10,178 nt of DNA from Bacteroidales bacterium (lineage in GTDB: Bacteria > Bacteroidota > Bacteroidia > Bacteroidales > JAAUTT01). A model generated the notes under the pieces. That model did no database searches and was not told the origin of the DNA. It saw only the letters and a list, made by a program, of their open reading frames with translations. The position numbers and the translations under genes were made by a program. The stretch is from the NCBI GenBank assembly GCA_012031335.1, contig JAAUTT010000085.1, forward strand, positions 1 through 10,178. The letters are read 5' to 3'. Below, in pieces: positions 6,965 to 10,178 of this stretch (its first letter is position 1; every line of letters starts with the position of its first letter).

Positions 6965-8207
6965 ATGATTGTTAAACTTAAGTCCTCGTCCGGGCGACTT
7001 AAAAATTTACTGGTATCGTTTGAGTCCAGAAACTACCGCTGGTATTTTGCCGGGCAAAGTGTTTCGCTTATAGGGTCGTGGATGCAAAGCATTGCTATGA
7101 GCTGGCTGGTATATCGTATAACCGGTTCGGTATTTCTTTTAGGGTTTGTTGGGTTTGCCAGCCAGATTCCAAGCTTCTTTTTTTCTCCTTTTGCGGGAGT
7201 GCTAACAGACAAGTATAACCGAAAAACTATCATGATCTGGACTCAGGTTTTATTTATGTGTCAGGCATTATTACTCGCGATATTAACACTTTCAGGATGG
7301 ATCCAGGTTTGGCAAATTATTTTTCTCAGTTTGATGTATGGATTTATAACTGTATTTGATACTCCGGCAAGACAGTCGTTGGTTGTTGATCTTGTGAAGG
7401 ATAGAGAAAACCTGGGGAATGTGATTGCGCTTAATTCAGCAGTTTTTAATGGAGCCCGTTTGGTTGGACCAGCAATTGCCGGTTTTGTAATTGCTTACAC
7501 CGGCGAAGGTATTTGTTTTCTTATCAATGCAGTAAGTTTCTTACTTATTATTGTGGCATTGATCCAGATTAAGGTTAGCCCCCATCAGTCGTGCCGAAAG
7601 TGGCACTTCCTTATGGCATGAGTTAAAAGCCGGATATCAATACACATTTGGACAACCATCCATTCGCTTGCTAATACTCGTTTTGTCGGCTATCAGTCTT
7701 ATGGGACTGCCTTTTTTTGTAATTCTTCCGGCGTATGCCGGGAGATTTGGAGGAGACAGTAAAACACTCGGCTTATTAATGTCTTCGGCAGGGTAGGGGC
7801 GGTTGCTGGCTGCTTTATTTCTGGCATCCCGTTCGGGAGTAAATGGTCTTGTTAAAATTATATCGGTAAACTTGTTTCTGTTTGGTTTTGGAATTGCCGG
7901 ACTGGCTTTTAATCAGTTAAGCATCAACGCCTACTTGTTTATGTTTTGTAGTGGATTTGGAATGGTTGCATCTATTGCCGGGATAAACACCTTAATTCAG
8001 TTTAATGTTGATGATGAAATGCGCGGCAGAGTGCTAAGTTTTTATGCCATTGCACTTATGGGTATGAATCCACTTGGGAGCTTTCTGGCCGGATCTTCTG
8101 CAAGCGTGATTGGCTTAAAATATACATTATTAATCAGTGGATTAGTGTGCATAATTACCGGAGTGTTTTTTGAGAGTCGCAGAAAAAAATTGAAAAACTG
8201 GTTTTAA
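6965..8207 (+). CDS. Major facilitator superfamily exporter (MFS_3/EntS-like), frameshifted
   Basis: Twelve-helix proton-linked transporter, resembling the enterobactin exporter/TMEM-secretion group. The first half (218 residues) has the opening NYRWYFAGQSVSLIGSWMQS, typical of this group, then TDKYNRKT, the loop 2-3 motif A equivalent, and VFDTPARQSLVVDLV. One extra C in the C5 run near 7580-7584 ends the frame at 7621. With it removed the reading continues SPISRAESG, then LWHELKAGYQYTF and six more helices to ESRRKKLKNWF. A TAG at 7794-7796 interrupts AG-GRLLAALFLASR; an indel pair in the neighbouring G-runs (giving AGVGALLAALF) or one substitution would explain it. Corrected length is about 414 residues, normal for the family. 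The substrate cannot be told. The ATG overlaps the end of the CNNM remnant region; no promoter is evident. Confidence 0.85.
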
Positions 8208-8250
8208 CGATTTTGTGCTATTAGTCCATCTCTAAACAGGTAAGTCGAAT

Positions 8251-8565
8251 TTATTTTCCGTTTTCGTTGTATCTTTTGAATTCGCCGTTTAATTCCCCAT
8301 TTTGATAGTTGCCTTCGTATTGGATGCTCCCCGATTTATAGTAACACAGATAAGATCCGTTCAGAACGCCTTCCGAATAATTAAAAACATAATGTACCTG
8401 GTTTGTTTTGTAATAATAAATCAAACATTTTCCTGTAAAAGGAGTGGTTTGTTTATCCTGATAAAATATATCATCCGGAATCTGGTCTTCCGATAAGATA
8501 ACTTCCCGTTTGCAGGAGGTCATTAGTATGAAAATCAGAACTGTTAAAATTAACGAGTTTTTCAT
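8251..8565 (-). CDS. Small lipoprotein with MORN-type repeats
   Basis: A 104-residue protein from ATG 8565. It begins MKNSLILTVLIFILMTSC, a lipoprotein signal peptide with the lipobox ending at Cys18, so it is probably anchored in the inner or outer membrane after lipidation. The C-terminal half has MORN-variant (MORN_2, YwqK-like) repeats: GVLNGSYLCYYKSG then YEGNYQNGELNGEFKRYNENG, preceded by a degenerate unit around FTGKCLIYYYKTNQ. Such repeats form beta-hairpin stacks; no enzymatic role is implied. An in-frame ATG at 8619 would add 18 residues without a signal sequence, and a TAnnTTTG match lies inside that extension, so I prefer 8565. It converges with the MFS gene, 43 bp away, and has no functional link that I can see. 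Confidence 0.8.
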   Translation of the reverse strand: MKNSLILTVLIFILMTSCKREVILSEDQIPDDIFYQDKQTTPFTGKCLIYYYKTNQVHYVFNYSEGVLNGSYLCYYKSGSIQYEGNYQNGELNGEFKRYNENGK

Positions 8566-8576
8566 GTTGTTTGTTC

Positions 8577-8584
8577 CAAATGTA
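8577..8584 (-). promoter_or_regulatory. TACATTTG, candidate -7 element for the MORN lipoprotein
   Basis: A full match to TAnnTTTG on the minus strand, ending 11 bp before the ATG at 8565. Transcription would start only a few bases before that codon, giving a very short leader, which is possible in Bacteroidetes but weakens the call. No -33 TTTG is seen. Confidence 0.3.
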
Positions 8585-8639
8585 TGTTTAGGATAATCAG
8601 GAATTGCCATAGTTTTCATATCCTAACTGAATATTTAAA

Positions 8640-8813
8640 TTGTCGAAAGTTAAAGCTGATAATTTGTACGGAAATAGTAAAACTCAGTTTTTTATTCTTG
8701 ATGAAATAGCGATTTTAATTGAGGAAAGGACTAGCTGCAAGAAAAGCTTTATATCAGTAAATGTAACTGTTCAAGGTACAGCGCTTTCAGGTTTAAAAGT
8801 AGGTTTAGGTTAA
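8640..8813 (+). CDS. Possible 57-residue ORF of unknown function
   Basis: An open frame with a TTG start at 8640 and a TAA at 8811-8813. It contains DNLYGNSKTQFFILDEIAI followed by LIEERTSCKKSFISVNVTVQ and ends GLKVGLG. I do not recognise a family. The composition is protein-like, with alternating charged and hydrophobic residues and no long low-complexity run, but there is no ribosome binding site, no ATG and no good promoter. It could be a remnant of a larger gene or chance. It occupies most of the 340-bp gap between the divergent MORN and TolB-like genes; the rest of that gap shows nothing convincing. Confidence 0.2.
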   Translation: MSKVKADNLYGNSKTQFFILDEIAILIEERTSCKKSFISVNVTVQGTALSGLKVGLG

Positions 8814-8907
8814 CTTTTTTAAATTTTGTTTGTTCTTGCAGTTGAGTTTACTAATAAATACTCCTTATATCTTAAACAAAATCTTTAATCATTGAATTAT
8901 AGTAAAT

Positions 8908-9939
8908 ATGAAAAATTTAATTCCGCTCACTTTTTTGTTTTTTGTAGTGCCCTTAGTTGCTCAGGAACCACATCTTAAAAATCTCCAACAACTCACCTTT
9001 GGAGGGGATAATGCTGAGGCATATTTTAGTTTCGATGGTCAATACCTTTCTTTTCAGAGTAATAACAAGGCCTGGGGGCTGGAATGCGACCAGATATTCA
9101 ATTTGGAGATTAAAAAAGCTTCAGCCGATTCAACTTATAAACCATCACTTATTAGTACAGGTAAGGGCAGAACTACCTGCAGCTATTTTATGCCCGATGA
9201 TAAACATATATTATATGCTTCGACCCATAGCGGTGGAGACAAATGCCCTCCAGTTCCCGAAACTCAGGGTAAATATCTGTGGGCTGTTTATAATACCTAT
9301 GATATTTATATTGCAAATCTGGAAGGGAAAATTGTAAAACAACTTACCAATACTCCTGGTTATGATGCCGAAGCTACTGTTTCGCCCAAAGGAGATAAAA
9401 TTGTTTTTACCAGCGACAGAAGTGGCGACCTGGAGTTGTGGATTATGAATATTGATGGTACACACCAAAAGCAAATTACCTTTGGTTTAGGGTATGATGG
9501 GGGTGCTTTTTTCTCGCCCGATGGTAAACAACTCGTATTCAGGTCATCACGTCCAAAGACCGAAAGCGATATTAAGGAATATAAGGAATTATTGGCTCAG
9601 GGCCTGGTTGCTCCCACCAATATGGAAATTTATGTGTGCGATATTGATGGGGAAAATCTCAAACAAGTTACCAACCTGGGAAAGGCTAACTGGGCTCCTT
9701 TTTTTCATCCGTCGGGCAAAAAATTGTTTTTCGAGTAATCACCACTCCCAGAGAGGTTACGATTTTCAATTATTATGATTAATGTAGATGGTACAGGCCT
9801 TAAACAGCTTACCAATCAAAGTATTTTTAATGCATTCCCTATGTTTTCGCCCAATGGAAAAAAAATAGTATTTTCCTCAAACAGAAATAATGGCGGAACA
9901 AGGGATACCAATCTTTTTATAGCCGATTGGGTCGAATAG
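8908..9939 (+). CDS. Secreted TolB-like beta-propeller protein (PD40 repeats), frameshifted
   Basis: Probably periplasmic or outer-surface protein with six PD40/WD40-like blades, the fold of the TolB propeller. The signal peptide is MKNLIPLTFLFFVVPLVAQ. Blade signatures are YFSFDGQYLSFQS, YFMPDDKHILYAS, TVSPKGDKIVFTSDRSG, FFSPDGKQLVFRSSR, FFHPSGKKLFFSSN and MFSPNGKKIVFSSNRN, several followed by IxxxDxDG and LKQLTN. The uncorrected frame stops at 9736-9738. Removing one T near 9727-9731 and adding one near 9771-9774 joins the last blade and ends at TAG 9937, for about 343 residues. The two corrections cancel. It is a lone propeller without the usual TolB N-terminal domain or a peptidase domain, and no tol-pal genes are nearby, so it is probably not TolB itself. 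Three cysteines (in LECDQ, TTCSY and GDKCPP) could form a disulfide. Function unknown. Confidence 0.85.
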
Positions 9940-9957
9940 TTGAAAAATATCAAAAGA

Positions 9958-10026
9958 GAACTTATTTTAATCCTGGTACCGGAAAATGATGTTGTAGTTT
10001 ATCGGACGTAAGGTTAAAATAAGTTC
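9958..10026. repeat. 13-bp perfect inverted repeat after the TolB-like gene
   Basis: GAACTTATTTTAA at 9958-9970 is the reverse complement of 10014-10026. After a one-base bulge the stem extends by CCT/AGG. The 43-nt interior contains GGTACC. It starts 18 bp after the TolB-like stop and ends 74 bp before the sigma factor start. It could be a transcript-end structure, a bidirectional terminator without a T-run, or a small mobile-element relic. Confidence 0.4.
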
Positions 10027-10070
10027 CATGGAAATTATATAATAAGTATTAATAATCCGGCAAAGTTTTA

Positions 10071-10078
10071 TAACATTG
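10071..10078 (+). promoter_or_regulatory. Weak candidate -7 element for the sigma factor gene
   Basis: TAACATTG matches seven of eight positions of TAnnTTTG and ends 22 bp before the ATG at 10101. No -33 TTTG is present. Confidence 0.25.
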
Positions 10079-10100
10079 CATAAACCTTGCTGAATCACTC

Positions 10101-10178
10101 ATGCTCTCTGACGATAACTACTATTTTTCTTTAATAAGGATTGGAGACGAGAAAGCCTTTGAGCTTATTTTCAGCGGT
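10101..10178 (+). CDS. ECF-type RNA polymerase sigma factor, 5' end only
   Basis: The 26 codons before the window edge read MLSDDNYYFSLIRIGDEKAF followed by ELIFSG. This matches the start of sigma-70 region 2 in Bacteroidetes ECF sigma factors, where a stretch like LIRxGDExAFExLF leads into a YYxxL segment. Such sigma factors direct transcription of specific regulons, often paired with a FecR-type anti-sigma factor and a TonB/SusCD uptake system downstream, but nothing downstream is visible here. The ATG is chosen because the conserved segment begins within ten residues of it. It is separated from the TolB-like gene by 161 bp and an inverted repeat, so it is probably a separate unit. Confidence 0.7.
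   Translation, partial: MLSDDNYYFSLIRIGDEKAFELIFSG

Noticed and set aside
8566..8619. Upstream start (ATG at 8619) for the MORN lipoprotein
   Set aside because: It would bury the lipoprotein signal peptide behind 18 extra residues, and a TAnnTTTG match lies inside the extension.
6965..9939. A defence or secretion system formed by the MFS, MORN and TolB-like genes
   Set aside because: The genes are on different strands with wide gaps, no nuclease, toxin or secretion signature is present, and each has a common stand-alone family. Nothing in the sequence ties them together.

Overview
The window looks like chromosome from a member of the Bacteroidota (Bacteroidetes), probably a respiring or facultative lineage of the Bacteroidales/Marinilabiliales type. 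The reasons are AT-rich DNA, weak or absent Shine-Dalgarno sequences, several matches to the Bacteroidetes -7 promoter element TAnnTTTG, a DUF4492 gene in front of cydA, an A2-type cytochrome oxidase whose subunit II carries its own cytochrome c, and an ECF sigma factor start of the usual Bacteroidetes kind. The lineage is inferred from protein resemblance recalled from memory, not from a search.

Layout. Minus strand, 146-1515: DUF4492 protein, then cytochrome bd oxidase subunit I (cydA). cydA loses homology abruptly near position 145, and bases 1-145 are unrelated sequence, possibly the end of an insertion element. A divergent control region of about 300 bp (1516-1814) holds two perfect inverted repeats and one candidate promoter for each direction. 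Plus strand, 1815-6074: a tight five-gene operon for a caa3-type terminal oxidase, in the order SCO1/SenC copper chaperone, subunit I, subunit III, subunit IV, subunit II with cytochrome c. Bases 6075-6558 carry no gene but have a hairpin, a CTA-rich stretch and four GGTGAT direct repeats. Bases 6559 to about 6960 are a decayed, truncated gene of the CNNM/HlyC-CorC membrane family. A major facilitator exporter follows (6965-8207), then a small MORN-repeat lipoprotein on the minus strand (8251-8565), a possible 57-residue ORF (8640-8813), a secreted TolB-like PD40 beta-propeller protein (8908-9939), a 13-bp inverted repeat, and the start of an ECF sigma factor cut off by the window end.

How the genes work together. 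The two divergent respiratory units encode alternative ends of the aerobic electron transport chain. Cytochrome bd is a quinol oxidase that in known cases has high oxygen affinity. The caa3 enzyme is a proton-pumping cytochrome c oxidase whose CuA site is loaded by the adjacent SCO protein. Divergent transcription across a short region with palindromes suggests, but does not show, coordinated or opposed regulation by oxygen or redox state.

A caution for any reader. Seven genes contain single-base insertions or deletions, mostly in homopolymer runs, while all catalytic residues are kept on either side. This is the pattern expected of uncorrected sequencing error, so I treat these genes as probably functional and give full-length coordinates across the shifts. 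The CNNM-family gene is different: it has stop codons that look like substitutions and has lost about two thirds of its length, so it looks like a genuine pseudogene. I did not find a convincing undescribed system here; the most useful leads are the cydA junction, the palindromes between the two oxidases and the GGTGAT repeats.
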